NCBI RefSeq assembly: GCF_015330125.1
Contig: NZ_JADDXR010000002.1
Location: 1,984,001 to 2,048,000 of the forward strand
Direction of reading: 5' to 3'
DNA from: Zobellia nedashkovskayae
GTDB taxonomy: Bacteria > Bacteroidota > Bacteroidia > Flavobacteriales > Flavobacteriaceae
Length of the DNA: 64,000 nucleotides
A program made the translations under genes and the position numbers. The notes below the pieces were generated by a model that was not told where the DNA came from, did no database searches, and saw only the letters and a list, made by a program, of their open reading frames with translations. Of this stretch, positions 7,147 through 15,248 are shown in pieces (the stretch's first letter is position 1; the number at the start of each line of letters is the position of its first letter).

Positions 7147-8520
7147 ATGAAAACAAAACTTTACTTCACGGCGATTATGCTTTTAGGGTTTATGGGAGTA
7201 AGTCATGCCCAAGCTCAGAATCAAGAATGTATGACCAACTTATCTATATATGTTGAGCATGCAAAAGTTAAAAATTATGAGGCCGCATATACGCCTTGGA
7301 AAATGGTCTATGATAACTGTCCAGATATTAACCGGGCGAATTTTATTTACGGCGAAAAAATATTGGAAGACAAAATTGAAAAGTCTTCCGGTGCTGATAA
7401 AGATGGCTACATAAAAGATATGTTGGCTTTGTATGATAACAGCGCAAAGTATTTTCCAAAAAAATATTCTCCAGCAGTAGTTGGTATTGACAAAGCTTTG
7501 TTTTTGTACGATAACAAAATGGCTTCTGATGAGGAGTTGTATGAAATGCTAGGTTCTGCTTTTGAGAACGATCCTAAGAACTTTAAGAACCCAAAGGCTT
7601 TATACCTTTATTTTTCAAGTTTAGTAGACTTGCACAAAGGTGGTAAAAAAGAATTGCAAGAAGTTTTTGATGTTTACGATAACGTAAATGATAAAATTGA
7701 GGAAGAGAATAAAAAACTAACTGGCGTAATTACACAGTTGCTTCCTAAAGATTCTACTGGTACAATCACGTCTAAAGAAAAAAGAAGTTTAAAAATTGCA
7801 ACTACCAACTCTGAATCTTACGGTAAGATTGCTGGTAGTGTAGATTCTAAGCTTGGTGCTTTAGCAGATTGTAGTAACCTTATTCCTTTGTACGAAAAAA
7901 GTTATGAAGAGAAAAAAGGAGATGTTACTTGGGTAAAAAGAGCAGTAGGTAGAATGTTCAACAAAGAATGTACTGATGATCCTTTATTCCAGAAGTTGTT
8001 TGAAGCTCAGTTAGCTTTAGATCCATCGGCAAGTGCTTACGTTTATGGTGGTACTTTAAAAATGAAAAACGGAGATACTAAAGGAGCCCTTGCAGATTTT
8101 GACAAGGCAATGAGTTTAGAAACCGATTCATATAAGAAATCTGATATTGCTTATAAAGTAGCAGTTATCAATAAAAGAAAAGGTAGTAAGTCTACAGCTA
8201 GAAAGTATGCTCAAATGGCCATCAGCGCTAATAAAGCAAACGGTAAAGCGTATTTATTAATAGCAAACCTTTACGCTACAAGTGCTAACGATTGTGGTAG
8301 TACTCCTTTTGAAAAGAGAGCTATCTATTGGAAAGCTGCAGATATGGCTCGTCAGGCTGGTCGTGTAGATCCTGCTGTTAAGGGGTCTGCTAATCAATCT
8401 GCTGCTAGTTACGCTGCTAAAGCACCTTCTAAAACAGATATCTTCAACTCTGGTATGGCTGGTAAAACAGTAACCTTTAGTTGTTGGGTAGGTGGTAGCA
8501 TAAAAGTACCGAATTTATAG
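7147..8520 (+). CDS. Exported TPR-repeat protein
   Basis: This 457-residue protein has a signal peptide (MKTKLYFTAIMLLGFMGVSHAQAQ). Its helical repeats are TPR-like, the clearest being AYVYGGTLKMKNGDTKGALADFDKA followed by KAYLLIANLYAT in the C-terminal third. The three Cys in the N- and C-terminal regions could form disulfides in the periplasm. A 240-bp AT-rich gap separates it from the gene before, so it may have its own promoter, while lptC follows only 4 bp later. TPR proteins in this position are probably scaffolds for envelope assembly; no partner is identifiable here. Confidence 0.85.
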   Translation: MKTKLYFTAIMLLGFMGVSHAQAQNQECMTNLSIYVEHAKVKNYEAAYTPWKMVYDNCPDINRANFIYGEKILEDKIEKSSGADKDGYIKDMLALYDNSAKYFPKKYSPAVVGIDKALFLYDNKMASDEELYEMLGSAFENDPKNFKNPKALYLYFSSLVDLHKGGKKELQEVFDVYDNVNDKIEEENKKLTGVITQLLPKDSTGTITSKEKRSLKIATTNSESYGKIAGSVDSKLGALADCSNLIPLYEKSYEEKKGDVTWVKRAVGRMFNKECTDDPLFQKLFEAQLALDPSASAYVYGGTLKMKNGDTKGALADFDKAMSLETDSYKKSDIAYKVAVINKRKGSKSTARKYAQMAISANKANGKAYLLIANLYATSANDCGSTPFEKRAIYWKAADMARQAGRVDPAVKGSANQSAASYAAKAPSKTDIFNSGMAGKTVTFSCWVGGSIKVPNL

Positions 8521-8524
8521 AAAG

Positions 8525-9133
8525 ATGATTTCATCTTACGGATATAGTCTTAAAAGTATTGCCATGGTTTTCACCATGGCAATACTTTTTTTTTCTTGTC
8601 AGGATAACTACGAAAGGTCTGGCCAGGAAAAAGCACCTTTGGTATATCCAATGGGGATTGCTGAAAATTTTACGGCTACATATACTGAAGCCAGAGAGAT
8701 GCTTGAAAGCGAAGACTCTACTTCTACCAGGGTAATAGCGGTATTGACAAGTCCGTTAAACGAAGATTATAATAATTTAGAGTTTCCTTACCGTACTTTT
8801 CCAAAAGGGCTGTTGGTGCACTATTTTAATGAAACTGGGGAAAAGAGTATCATTAAGGCCGATTATGGAATTATTTATTCTGCCACAAATGTGATAGATT
8901 TACAAGGAAATGTCGTTATTGAAAGCCACGATGGAAAGAAACTAGAGACCCCACAATTATTTTGGGATCAAGATGATAACTGGATTTTTACCCAAGAGAA
9001 GTTTAAATTTACGAATCCTGAAGATGGGACTATTATGGATGGTGAAGGAATGGATTTCAATAAAGATTTAAGTTTCTTCAATGCCCATAAAACTTATGGT
9101 CTAATGACTATTAAAGAAGAATCAAATGACTAG
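8525..9133 (+). CDS. lptC: LPS export protein LptC (lipoprotein form)
   Basis: The 202-residue product matches the LptC family, which passes lipopolysaccharide from the inner-membrane ABC transporter to the periplasmic bridge. Hydrophobic residues 13-24 lead to a lipobox-like Cys (ILFFSC), so it may be lipid-anchored rather than held by a single TM helix. The remainder has the beta-jellyroll pattern with IIKADYGIIYSATNVIDLQGNVVIES, a typical LptC stretch, and ends with the GEGMDFNKDLS signature. It overlaps the next gene by 8 bp. LptE is encoded about 40 kb away in this window. Confidence 0.88.
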   Translation: MISSYGYSLKSIAMVFTMAILFFSCQDNYERSGQEKAPLVYPMGIAENFTATYTEAREMLESEDSTSTRVIAVLTSPLNEDYNNLEFPYRTFPKGLLVHYFNETGEKSIIKADYGIIYSATNVIDLQGNVVIESHDGKKLETPQLFWDQDDNWIFTQEKFKFTNPEDGTIMDGEGMDFNKDLSFFNAHKTYGLMTIKEESND

Positions 9134-9329
9134 AATTTTAAAATATACTGAATACTTATACGTGGCTGTTGCCTTTTTCTCTTTGTATAGAATTTTTACT
9201 GATTGGAATACGGATAGACAATCTGCCTATTTGTTTATTTTCTTCGCCGCAGTTTCAATAGGTATGTTCTTTTTTAGAAGAAACTACAGGAAGAAGTTTG
9301 AACAGCATAAACAAGATAATCAACAATAA
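9126..9329 (+). CDS. Small two-helix membrane protein
   Basis: The 67-residue product has two predicted membrane segments (about 11-24 and 33-49) followed by a basic tail RRNYRKKFEQHKQDNQQ. It overlaps the end of lptC by 8 bp and sits 2 bp before the CNNM-family gene, so it is clearly part of the operon. I recognise no named family. Similar tiny proteins are commonly found at this position in Flavobacteriaceae. Confidence 0.8.
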   Translation: MTRILKYTEYLYVAVAFFSLYRIFTDWNTDRQSAYLFIFFAAVSIGMFFFRRNYRKKFEQHKQDNQQ

Positions 9330-9331
9330 TT

Positions 9332-10621
9332 GTGGAAACACCCATTTTAATTATTGTTTTGTCCCTGCTGTTTTCAGCTTTTTTTTCAGGGATGGAGATT
9401 GCATTTATCTCCGCCAATAAAATACATATAGAAATAGAGAAGAAACAAGAAGGTCTTTTGGCCAAGGTGTTAACGCGCCTAACCAAAAAACCATCTAAGT
9501 TCATTGCTACAATGCTTATTGGCAATAATATTGCTTTGGTAATATATGGCCTTTTCATGGGGGATTTACTCATGGAATGGTTTCAGGGCATGGTCCCTAC
9601 CAATAGTGAGTTTCTTAATATAGTCTTGGGAGATTTCAGTTTGGTAACACAAACAGTCATATCTACGCTTATCATCCTTTTTACGGCAGAATTTCTTCCT
9701 AAAGTTCTTTTTCAGATTTACTCCAATGTTTTGCTTAAGTTTTTAGCTGTACCGGCTTATCTTTTTTACCTTCTGTTCTCAGTAATTTCAGACTTCGTTA
9801 TTTGGGTGTCCGATGCCATTTTAAAAGCGTTTTTTAAGACCGAAGGAGATGAAGTGCAACTCGCTTTTAGTAAAATAGAATTAGGGGATTATATTACGGA
9901 ACAAATGGAAGCCGTAGAAGAAGAGGATGATGTGGATTCTGAAATCCAAATTTTTCAGAATGCTTTAGAATTTGCTGCGGTCAAGGCGCGTGAGGTTATG
10001 GTTCCACGAACAGAAATCATGGCTGTAGAGCTTGAGGAGAGCCCTAAAAATTTAGCTAAATTATTTACGGAAACTGGGTATTCAAAAATTCTTGTTTATA
10101 AAGACACGATAGATAATATTATAGGCTATGTGCATTCGTACGAGCTTTTTAAGAAACCAAAGACCATTAAGAGTATTCTTTTACCTGTAGAATTTGTACC
10201 TGAAACGATGTTAATTCAAGATATTCTCAACGTTCTAACCAAAAAGAGGAAGAGCATTTCTGTGGTTTTGGATGAGTATGGTGGTACGTCCGGCATCATG
10301 ACGGTAGAGGATATTGTAGAAGAACTCTTTGGTGAGATTGAAGATGAGCATGATACTACAGATTTAATAGAAGAACAGTTAGAGGATAATACATATAAAT
10401 TTTCTGCTCGTTTAGAAGTAGATTATTTAAACGAGATGTATAAGTTAGAGCTTCCTAAAAGTGAAGAGTATGAGACACTTGGCGGATTGATTGTGAATGA
10501 TACAGGAGAAATCCCTGAGCAAGATTCAGAAATACAAGTGGAAAATTTCCTGTTTAAAATAATTGAAGTCTCAAATACGAAAATCGATTTAGTGTCAGTA
10601 CAAATCATTGATAAAGAATAG
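9332..10621 (+). CDS. CNNM/CorC-family membrane protein (hemolysin-like, CBS domains)
   Basis: This 429-residue protein has the three-part architecture of CNNM/HlyC-CorC proteins, which are implicated in magnesium or cobalt efflux. An N-terminal DUF21 membrane domain of about four helices (1-170) includes FFSGMEIAFISANKIHIE. Paired CBS domains follow (about 195-330), with VMVPRTEIMAVE and VVLDEYGGTSGIMTVEDIVEELFGEI, and a C-terminal CorC_HlyC domain ends the protein (about 345-425). The start is GTG, 2 bp after the preceding stop; the next in-frame ATG would remove the first helix. It is co-transcribed with lptC and a foldase. The ion transported is not readable from sequence. Confidence 0.93.
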   Translation: METPILIIVLSLLFSAFFSGMEIAFISANKIHIEIEKKQEGLLAKVLTRLTKKPSKFIATMLIGNNIALVIYGLFMGDLLMEWFQGMVPTNSEFLNIVLGDFSLVTQTVISTLIILFTAEFLPKVLFQIYSNVLLKFLAVPAYLFYLLFSVISDFVIWVSDAILKAFFKTEGDEVQLAFSKIELGDYITEQMEAVEEEDDVDSEIQIFQNALEFAAVKAREVMVPRTEIMAVELEESPKNLAKLFTETGYSKILVYKDTIDNIIGYVHSYELFKKPKTIKSILLPVEFVPETMLIQDILNVLTKKRKSISVVLDEYGGTSGIMTVEDIVEELFGEIEDEHDTTDLIEEQLEDNTYKFSARLEVDYLNEMYKLELPKSEEYETLGGLIVNDTGEIPEQDSEIQVENFLFKIIEVSNTKIDLVSVQIIDKE

Positions 10622-10656
10622 TTTTTCAATCCTTTTATAAATTGAAGGAAAAATGG

Positions 10657-10664
10657 TAATTTCG
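10657..10664 (+). promoter_or_regulatory. -7-like box ahead of the foldase gene
   Basis: TAATTTCG matches TAnnTTTG with one substitution and lies 28 nt before the foldase ATG, in the 70-bp gap after the CNNM gene. It suggests an internal promoter. The -33 element is not clear. Confidence 0.4.
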
Positions 10665-10691
10665 CACACTGATTAAACAAAAACCTAATTA

Positions 10692-12806
10692 ATGGCAATT
10701 TTAGAGAATATAAGAAAACGGACCACCGTTCTAATACTTATCATAGGCTTGGCCCTATTCGCATTTGTTATTTCCGGCGTATTTACTAACGGAGATGTTA
10801 ATGGTAAAGTAGGCTCTAGTATAGCTGAAATTAATGGTGAAGAGATTTCCATAGATGCGTTTCGCCAAAAGGTGGATGTTGCTTCAAGGAGGTCTGCCAA
10901 TGCATCTACGATGCAAACAGTAAACCAGGTATACGATCAAGAAGTTCGTAATGCGGTTTTAGGACAGCAGTTTACAGATTTAGGTGTGGATATAGAGCAA
11001 GATCAAATTTTGAACTATATAAGTACGATACCATCTTACTCTCAGAGTCCACAATTTCAGAATGAAAGTGGTGTATTTGATCAAAACAAGTTTAGGAACT
11101 TTGTAGCTGAACTTAAGATGAATAATCCTGAGCAATACAACCTTTGGTTGCAAGATGAACAGGCAATTGTTCAAAGTGCTAAGCAACAGACCTATTTCAA
11201 CTTAATAAAAGCGGGTGTTGGCGCAACTTTAAAAGAAGGTGAGCTAGACTATAAATTGGCAAACGACAAAATCGACATCAAGTATGTTCGTATTCCGTTT
11301 ACTTCTATAGCTGATAGTACCATCGCAGTTTCTAAAAGTGAGATTCAGACGTATATCAATAATCATAAAGAAGATTTCAAGCAAGAGCCTGCTAGGGATA
11401 TTCAATTTGTTTATTTTCAAGAGAAGGCTTCTGTGGCAGATGAGTCTGCGGTAAAAGAGGCTATCACTAAATTGATGGACAATACAGTAGAGTATAATGC
11501 TCAGACTGATAAGAACGATACTATTGCTGGTTTTAAAACTGCTACCAACATGATGGCGTTTTTGGATCGTAATTCAGATATTAAGTTTGATACTATCTAC
11601 AAGTCTAAAAAACAACTGCCTGCTAAGTTTGCAGATACGTTAATGACGTTGCAAGTTGGTGAAATGTTCGGTCCATATAGAGACGGAGATTTCTTCAAGG
11701 TTTCTAAGATGATGGATAGGAAACCTAACGGTTCCGTAAAGGCTAGTCATATTCTTATTGCTTATGCTGGAGCGCAACGTGCAAATCCGGATGTGACAAG
11801 AACTAAAGAAGAAGCTGAAGCTGAAGCTAAGCGTTTGCTTACAGAGGCTAAAAAGAAAGATGCAAAGTTTGTAGAATTGGCACGTGATAACTCTGATGGT
11901 CCTTCTGCACCTAATGGAGGTGATTTAGGGTATTTCCAAGAAGGTAGAATGGTACCTGCTTTTAATGATTTCGCTTTTGCGAATAAAGTTGGAACAGTTG
12001 GTATGGTTGAAACCGATTTTGGTTTTCACATTATAAAAATCGATGACAAAGAAGATGTAGTTCAAGTAGCTACTTTAGCTCGTGAGATTGAGCCGTCTGA
12101 AGAAACAACCAACAAGTTGTTTACAGATGCTACCAAGTTTGAAATGGAGTCTATTGAATCTAGTAAGGCATTTTCAGATCTAGCAAAGGAAAATGAGTAT
12201 TTGGTTCGTCCTGTAAACAAAATAAAAGCAACTGATGAAAATTTACCAGGTCTATCTGCACAAAGGAATATTGTACAGTGGGCTTTTCAAGAAGATGTTA
12301 AAGTTGGTGATATCAAACGTTTTGACTTAACAGGTGGTTACGCTGTAGCTCAGTTAACAAAAACTTACCAAGAAGGTCTTATGTCTGTTGAAGATGCTTC
12401 TGCACTTGTTCTTCCTAAGCTTAGAAAAGAACGTAAAGCAGCACAAATCATCGAAGCTAATAAAGGAAAATCTATAGAGGATCTTGCAAAAGATAATAAT
12501 GTAAGTGCATCTACGGCATCTGCTTTAACAGTTAAATCGCCAACTATTCCTGGAGCTGGTTCTGAGCCTGCAGTTGTAGGAACGGCATTCGCAATGAAAG
12601 AGGGTGCAACTTCTGACCTTATTGAAGGTAATACAGGGGTTTATAAGTTAACGGTTACCAAGAAAACGGAAGCTCCAAAATTGGACAATTATAGCATGTA
12701 TGCTACTTCTGTCAAAAGTTCTCGTGAGTCAAGAGTTAATACCGCAGTTTATGAAGCATTAAAAGATGCTTCTGTAATTGAAGACAAAAGAGCTTCTTTT
12801 TATTAA
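10692..12806 (+). CDS. PpiD/SurA-like peptidyl-prolyl isomerase
   Basis: The 704-residue product is a membrane-anchored periplasmic foldase. One TM helix (about 13-32, TVLILIIGLALFAFVISGVF) is followed by a SurA_N-like chaperone region with NGEEISIDAFRQKVD. A parvulin (PPIC) domain lies at about 352-455, with VKASHILIAYAG, SDGPSAPNGGDLGYFQEGRM and FGFHIIKIDD, and a second degenerate parvulin-like region precedes the C-terminus. This layout matches PpiD, which helps outer-membrane proteins fold as they leave the Sec channel. It closes the coaX-OMP-TPR-lptC-CNNM run and is followed by a bidirectional terminator. Confidence 0.93.
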   Translation: MAILENIRKRTTVLILIIGLALFAFVISGVFTNGDVNGKVGSSIAEINGEEISIDAFRQKVDVASRRSANASTMQTVNQVYDQEVRNAVLGQQFTDLGVDIEQDQILNYISTIPSYSQSPQFQNESGVFDQNKFRNFVAELKMNNPEQYNLWLQDEQAIVQSAKQQTYFNLIKAGVGATLKEGELDYKLANDKIDIKYVRIPFTSIADSTIAVSKSEIQTYINNHKEDFKQEPARDIQFVYFQEKASVADESAVKEAITKLMDNTVEYNAQTDKNDTIAGFKTATNMMAFLDRNSDIKFDTIYKSKKQLPAKFADTLMTLQVGEMFGPYRDGDFFKVSKMMDRKPNGSVKASHILIAYAGAQRANPDVTRTKEEAEAEAKRLLTEAKKKDAKFVELARDNSDGPSAPNGGDLGYFQEGRMVPAFNDFAFANKVGTVGMVETDFGFHIIKIDDKEDVVQVATLAREIEPSEETTNKLFTDATKFEMESIESSKAFSDLAKENEYLVRPVNKIKATDENLPGLSAQRNIVQWAFQEDVKVGDIKRFDLTGGYAVAQLTKTYQEGLMSVEDASALVLPKLRKERKAAQIIEANKGKSIEDLAKDNNVSASTASALTVKSPTIPGAGSEPAVVGTAFAMKEGATSDLIEGNTGVYKLTVTKKTEAPKLDNYSMYATSVKSSRESRVNTAVYEALKDASVIEDKRASFY

Positions 12807-12826
12807 GAAATAACTTTACAGAGTAT

Positions 12827-12862
12827 AAAAAAAGAGCCTTTCATATGAAAGGCTCTTTTTTT
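12827..12862. terminator. Bidirectional terminator
   Basis: AAAGAGCCTTTCAT pairs with ATGAAAGGCTCTTT and is flanked by an A-run on the left and a T-run on the right. It sits between the convergent foldase and GHMP kinase genes and can serve both; its last bases touch the kinase stop codon. Confidence 0.92.
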
Positions 12863-13775
12863 ATAGCACTATTTCTAAATAGGGTATAACTGTATGATAG
12901 CCTTTTTTTGTAAAATAGTCAGGTGTATGTTTATTTCCGGTAGCTAGGACAAAATCTCCTCCCCAAGCACCTAAACTTTTAATTATTCCAGGATAGTCAG
13001 GAAAAAGCTGTTGTTTAATGGTCTTGGTTTGTAGTATTTGGGCCAAAAGTATTTCGTGGCGTTCCATTAATGTCTCAAAAGTAGCTAAGTCTTCGCTTTT
13101 TGCTATCTCTAAAGTCAATCTTGTTATACTATCTGTGAGTCTGTGAACGTCGAAATCCATTTTCCGATATTGGGCAATACCTTCTCTGCTATTTTGTTTT
13201 TTATCAAGGTGAATAAAGAAAAGGGATTTCTTGAATTTTGGATTAAAATCTATTGCAGTCACTGTTGGAACTTTGTCTTTTACTTGATAAAGAATGGGAC
13301 TATCGTTTTGAGCGCATGCAATGTCATAACCACTTCCTGAAAAAGCATTCCATAAAAGTTGGAAAGCATCTACCTCTGCCCATTGGGCAATATTGTTTAT
13401 AAATGTTGATGATGAGCCTAGTCCCCAATCTCGAGGAAAATCTAGTTTGGTCTCAACTTTGAAACCTTCTGTACCCGATAAAAAATTAGGATTCAGTTTT
13501 TTTGCTTCCCTTAGGAGGTTAAAAAGAACTCCGTCTACTGATTCTTCTGAGGTTTCTTTTTTGCCTTCTAGTATTTTATCAATGTTTAGAGAGGTCGTAA
13601 ACCAAGTTTCACCTTCATTATCAAGACTTTTCCAATCCAGTTTTTTAGTTTGGTTAGTTGTTATTTTAAGGAATTGACCATATTTTGTGGGTACAGCAAG
13701 GCCTTTGGCGCCATCTAGTATAGCATATTCGCCTGTTAGGAGTAATTTTCCGTTACTGTAGAATTCTTTTGTCAT
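12861..13775 (-). CDS. GYDIA-family GHMP kinase (mevalonate-kinase-like)
   Basis: This 304-residue GHMP-superfamily kinase has the N-terminal strand KLLLTGEYAILDGAKGLAVPT, the ATP-loop region DWGLGSSSTFINNIAQWA (a PxxxGLGSSAA variant) and the signature GSGYDIACAQ that names the subfamily. The start overlaps the HMG-CoA reductase stop by 4 bp. Coupling to HMG-CoA reductase, together with the fold, points to a phosphorylation step of the mevalonate pathway to isoprenoids. The exact step (mevalonate versus phosphomevalonate) cannot be fixed from sequence alone. The C-terminal domain ends in VLATGNKHTPDYF. Confidence 0.9.
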   Translation of the reverse strand: MTKEFYSNGKLLLTGEYAILDGAKGLAVPTKYGQFLKITTNQTKKLDWKSLDNEGETWFTTSLNIDKILEGKKETSEESVDGVLFNLLREAKKLNPNFLSGTEGFKVETKLDFPRDWGLGSSSTFINNIAQWAEVDAFQLLWNAFSGSGYDIACAQNDSPILYQVKDKVPTVTAIDFNPKFKKSLFFIHLDKKQNSREGIAQYRKMDFDVHRLTDSITRLTLEIAKSEDLATFETLMERHEILLAQILQTKTIKQQLFPDYPGIIKSLGAWGGDFVLATGNKHTPDYFTKKGYHTVIPYLEIVL

Positions 13776-15094
13776 TTGGTGTTCCTGAGCTTTTCAAAAG
13801 CTTCTACAACCGCATTGTGGGTAGCAGGGTGCTTTTTAAAATGATGGGTCAAGATTTCCTTTTCTTCATCCGTAGCTCCCAATTGGTTTAAAATGTTCAA
13901 AAGGTGCATTTTCATGTGCCCTTCTTGAATACCTGTCGTGACCAAGGAACGAACAGCAGCAAAGTTCTGTGCCAATCCGGCAACTGCAACAATCTGCATC
14001 AACTCTTTTGCTGATGGTTTTCCTAATAGCTCCATAGCTAGTTTTACAAGAGGATGAAGACTTGTAAGTCCGCCTATAGTACCGAGTGCCATGGGAAGTT
14101 CAATCCAGAATCTGAAAATACCGTTTTCTATAGTGGCATGGGTCAGGCTGGTATATTGCCCGTCTTTGGCTGCGTATGCATGTATACCAGCTTCTATGGC
14201 TCTAAAATCGTTCCCTGTGGCCAATACAACGGCATCTATACCGTTCATGATGCCTTTGTTGTGAGTTACGGCTCTGTGCGGTTCAACTTGGGCAATATTT
14301 ACTGCTTGCACCATTTTTTCGGCAAACTGTTGTGATGTTTCTGTGTTTCCGTTTTTCAATTCTGTAACGGGGCAGCTTACTTCGGCACGAACAAGGCAGT
14401 TGGGAACATAATTAGATAGAATACTCATCACTATTTCAATTGCCTTTTCTTCCTCTGTGAAAATAGAAAACGATTGTGCCTCGGCTTTAAAAGTTTTAGC
14501 AAATTGTTCCAGACATGAATTTATAAAGTTGGCACCCATGGCATCCAGTGTCTCAAAGGTGCAATGCAATTGGTAATAGTTGTCTAGAGCATCTGTTTTG
14601 TCACGTAATTCTATATTATTGATTCCGCCACCTCGTTTTTCCATGTTTTTGGTAATGGAAGAGGCATCGGAAAGAAGTTTGGAGAGTACTTGCTCAAAGA
14701 AAGACATAAGGTGCTCTTTACTGCCATGGTACATAAAATGTACTTGTCCTATTTTTTCAGTACCCAGAACCTCGGTTTTAAATCCTCCTTTATCCAGCCA
14801 GAATTTAGCGGCTTTACTTGCGGCAGCTACTACAGAACTTTCTTCTATAGCCATTGGTATGGCATAGAGTTTATCGTTTATTAAAAAATTGGGTGCTATA
14901 CCAAGAGGCAGATAATAATTGGTTATAGTATTTTCTATAAACTCATCATGCAATTTCTGCACATCTTCGTTAACGTTCCAGTACCTTTTTAATAGAATTT
15001 TTGCTGCTTCTGGATCGGCTGTGTAGTGTGTTGTTAGCCAATCTATTTTTTGATTTTTAGTCAGTTTTGAAAATCCCTCTATGGGCTTGGTCAT
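13772..15094 (-). CDS. mvaA: Hydroxymethylglutaryl-CoA reductase, class II
   Basis: The enzyme interconverts HMG-CoA and mevalonate. At 440 residues it has the length of class II enzymes without a membrane anchor. Catalytic features are seen: Glu84 in PMAIEESSVVAAAS, the DAMGANFINS motif, the Asp in MNGIDAVVLATGND, and the catalytic His in the GIQEGHMKMH segment. Family naming often says 'degradative' after Pseudomonas mevalonii, but coupling to a GHMP kinase and the known use of the mevalonate pathway in flavobacteria point to isoprenoid synthesis. A TATCTTTA -7-like box and a Fur-box-like sequence lie in the short divergent region upstream. Confidence 0.95.
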   Translation of the reverse strand: MTKPIEGFSKLTKNQKIDWLTTHYTADPEAAKILLKRYWNVNEDVQKLHDEFIENTITNYYLPLGIAPNFLINDKLYAIPMAIEESSVVAAASKAAKFWLDKGGFKTEVLGTEKIGQVHFMYHGSKEHLMSFFEQVLSKLLSDASSITKNMEKRGGGINNIELRDKTDALDNYYQLHCTFETLDAMGANFINSCLEQFAKTFKAEAQSFSIFTEEEKAIEIVMSILSNYVPNCLVRAEVSCPVTELKNGNTETSQQFAEKMVQAVNIAQVEPHRAVTHNKGIMNGIDAVVLATGNDFRAIEAGIHAYAAKDGQYTSLTHATIENGIFRFWIELPMALGTIGGLTSLHPLVKLAMELLGKPSAKELMQIVAVAGLAQNFAAVRSLVTTGIQEGHMKMHLLNILNQLGATDEEKEILTHHFKKHPATHNAVVEAFEKLRNTK

Positions 15095-15117
15095 AGCATT
15101 TGGTTTCGGTCAGTAAA

Positions 15118-15136
15118 GATAATGATAATCGTTTAT
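15118..15136. promoter_or_regulatory. Fur-box-like sequence (candidate)
   Basis: The 19 bases GATAATGATAATCGTTTAT match 15 of 19 positions of the classical enterobacterial Fur box, including the first 13 in a row. The site lies in the divergent region between the HMG-CoA reductase and dipeptidyl peptidase genes and overlaps the reductase's presumed -7 element. Whether Fur in this organism reads the same consensus is not known from the window. Confidence 0.3.
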
Positions 15137-15248
15137 ACCTAAGATTGCGATAAAGCGCGATAAAACAAGGGATTTTTATGATTTAAAGTTTATTTCTTTG
15201 TAAAATAATCACTAAACTTGGGCGATTTAAATCTTTTTATAACATTCT

